A stretch of DNA of 15,969 nucleotides from an uncultured Gemmatimonadota bacterium (GTDB lineage Bacteria; Gemmatimonadota; Gemmatimonadetes; Gemmatimonadales; Gemmatimonadaceae). The DNA lies in contig CAMLDY010000056.1 in NCBI GenBank assembly GCA_946478895.1, forward strand, positions 1 to 15,969, written 5' to 3'. Below are positions 14,588 through 15,969 of this stretch, piece after piece. The notes below the pieces were generated by a model, which was given only the letters and a program-made list of their open reading frames with translations, made no database searches and was not told where the DNA came from. Positions within the stretch are counted from its first letter, which is position 1. Every line of letters starts with the position of its first letter. The position numbers and the translations under genes are program-made.

Positions 14588-15969
14588 CTAGTTGCCGAGC
14601 CAGCCGCCCGTAAAGCCCGCCTTTTTCAATCCCGCGACGATGTACGGATTTCTTCGCATCGTCCGCCAGATTAAATCGCTTCTGTAATTCTCGATCATCG
14701 CGATAATTGGACCCTGATCGATCCCGAGATAGTCAGTGTCGAACCATCCGAGCCCGGGGGTAATGCGTCCGTACTTCGCCGTGCCGGTCACGAGCGTCGG
14801 ATTGAAATCATCGACGAAGCCGTAGGTCGAGAAAAGATTGTCGCCGTATTTCTCGCGCATCGCTATCAGCGCAGGCACAGCGATCTCCGGTGCGAACGGT
14901 ACCGAGCCGCCCGCCGCCGTGGGCGCGATGGTGCCGTCATCGACGATCTCGCCCGCCGCCGCACCGCGCGCCCGGTACGTAAAGAATTGTCGTGTACGTC
15001 CGTTGATCACGAACGTCGTATCGAACGGTCCGTCGCCCGCGGTGAGTCCCCACACATTCGGGCCGTACGCCGTCCACTGCCCCGGATTCGCGATCGCGTA
15101 CGACCGCTGTGATATCGTCGCTCGGCGCGAGTTCTCGAAATAATCGATGCCCTTGCCGCGCATGTACGCGTCCTGGATCCCGCGGAAGTCGATCCAGACG
15201 TGGGAGTACTGATGCCCGAACAGCGGCGCGAAGTTGACGTGCATCTGGCCGTAGAAGTCGGCCCATTTGTAGGTCGTCGTCCATTCCGCCCATCCAGCGG
15301 GATCGATCGAATGGGTCGGCGAGCCGAGCGCGAGGACGTAGACGAGCATCGCTTCGTCGTAGCCGCGCCAGTCGGCGTTGATCCAGCCGCTCTCGGGATG
15401 CCACCCCATGCTGACGACGTGCGGATTGTGCACCGCCCACTGCCAATCGACCCGTCGATAGAGCGAATCCGCGTACGCTCGAATCGCACTCTCGACGGGA
15501 TCGTTGCCCGTGTAGTACGATTGGCAGAACAGCACGCCGCCGAGCAGCAGCGACGTATCTATGGTAGAGAGCTCGACCTGCTCGAACCGGAAGCCGGTCT
15601 GCATGTCGAGGAAGTGGTAGAAGAATCCGTTATAGCCAGTGACATTCGCCGGCTGCGGGCCCTGCGGCGCGTTGTAGAGGAATCGCAGCGTCGTGAGGGT
15701 GCGCTGCGCTGCATCGGCCCGTGCGATGTAACCACGCTCGACTCCGACCGAATACGCAGTGAGCGCGAATCCAACCGCGGCGATGCTCGAGAAGCTCGGC
15801 GACGGCCAGCGATCGGGCGTTAGCCCGTTGGAGGGGTTCGACTTTTCCCAGAACCAGTCGAAGGTGCGCCGCTCGACGGTGTCAAGGAAGGCCGTCTGAC
15901 GGACAGTGAGCGCACTCGGCGGAATCGGGCCGCTGACGCCGGTGATCGACGTTGCGCTTGTGCATGCCG
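14588..15969 (-). CDS. GH144-type glucanase (PF10091 'glucoamylase' domain) lipoprotein, 5'-truncated
   Basis: The frame is open from the stop at 14588 to the window end, so the Met at 15604 is internal. The 459 visible residues include 121 before that Met. They begin Ala-Cys-Thr-Ser, a probable lipobox Cys, so only the signal peptide and start are missing. Family hallmarks run in order: RRTFDWFWEKSNPSNGL, FFYHFLDMQTG, ELSTIDTSLLLGG, RVDWQW, SMGWHPESGWI, GHQYSHVWIDFRG, DYFENSRRAT, DDGTIAPTAAGGS and DYLGIDQGP. This is COG5368/PF10091, placed in GH144. Characterised GH144 members are beta-1,2-glucanases, so surface cleavage of a beta-1,2-glucan is the leading guess; other specificities exist among relatives. 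I did not assign catalytic residues. It is convergent with the lipoprotein pair. Confidence 0.93.
   Translation of the reverse strand, partial: ACTSATSITGVSGPIPPSALTVRQTAFLDTVERRTFDWFWEKSNPSNGLTPDRWPSPSFSSIAAVGFALTAYSVGVERGYIARADAAQRTLTTLRFLYNAPQGPQPANVTGYNGFFYHFLDMQTGFRFEQVELSTIDTSLLLGGVLFCQSYYTGNDPVESAIRAYADSLYRRVDWQWAVHNPHVVSMGWHPESGWINADWRGYDEAMLVYVLALGSPTHSIDPAGWAEWTTTYKWADFYGQMHVNFAPLFGHQYSHVWIDFRGIQDAYMRGKGIDYFENSRRATISQRSYAIANPGQWTAYGPNVWGLTAGDGPFDTTFVINGRTRQFFTYRARGAAAGEIVDDGTIAPTAAGGSVPFAPEIAVPALIAMREKYGDNLFSTYGFVDDFNPTLVTGTAKYGRITPGLGWFDTDYLGIDQGPIIAMIENYRSDLIWRTMRRNPYIVAGLKKAGFTGGWLGN

Noticed and set aside
1..15969. CRISPR arrays, tRNA or rRNA genes, transposases, phage or toxin-antitoxin genes
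   Set aside because: I looked for periodic repeats, cloverleaf features and typical protein motifs on both strands and saw none.

Overview
The window is high-GC DNA with bacterial gene structure: dense genes, 1- to 17-bp overlaps, frequent GTG starts and lipoprotein signals. Lipoproteins beginning with a Cys-Ser-Asp-Asn-Thr-Gly-Pro-like tail, the DUF885 and discoidin proteins, and C-rich intergenic tracts suggest a Gemmatimonadota-like or similar soil bacterium. This is inference; no rRNA or tRNA is present to anchor taxonomy.

Layout. 1-650: a short repeat, then a small P-loop kinase-like gene (+). 844-1167: a small unrecognised protein (+). 1294-3926: a DUF885 metallopeptidase-like lipoprotein and a PP2C-type protein phosphatase, almost overlapping (+). 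4008-5120: the ATPase subunit of a sugar ABC importer (-). 5283-6644: a GH1 beta-glucosidase, divergent from it (+). 6645-6947: a 303-bp convergent intergenic region with a 126-bp inverted-repeat element and a G-quadruplex-type tract. 6948-13652: a leftward operon encoding a sugar-binding lipoprotein, two permeases (joined by 4-bp and 1-bp overlaps), and, after a 101-bp gap, a 1170-residue secreted CBM/discoidin/(alpha/alpha)6-barrel protein. 13697-14576: two overlapping, distantly related small lipoproteins (+). 14588-15969: a GH144-type (PF10091, COG5368) glucanase lipoprotein (-), cut by the window end.

Working model (inference): 4008-15969 is a glucan-utilisation locus. The GH144 enzyme would cut a beta-glucan (beta-1,2-glucan is the known substrate of characterised GH144 enzymes) at the cell surface, and the large discoidin protein would bind or trim the polymer or its oligosaccharides. 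The ABC importer would bring in the products and the cytoplasmic GH1 enzyme would release glucose. No transcription regulator is visible in the window.

The most unusual items are a 25-bp exact repeat with a conserved stem at 1-38 and 10517-10554, the 17-bp perfect inverted repeat at 6706/6815, the G-run tract immediately after the stop codon of the discoidin gene, and the unclassified catalytic domain of that large protein.
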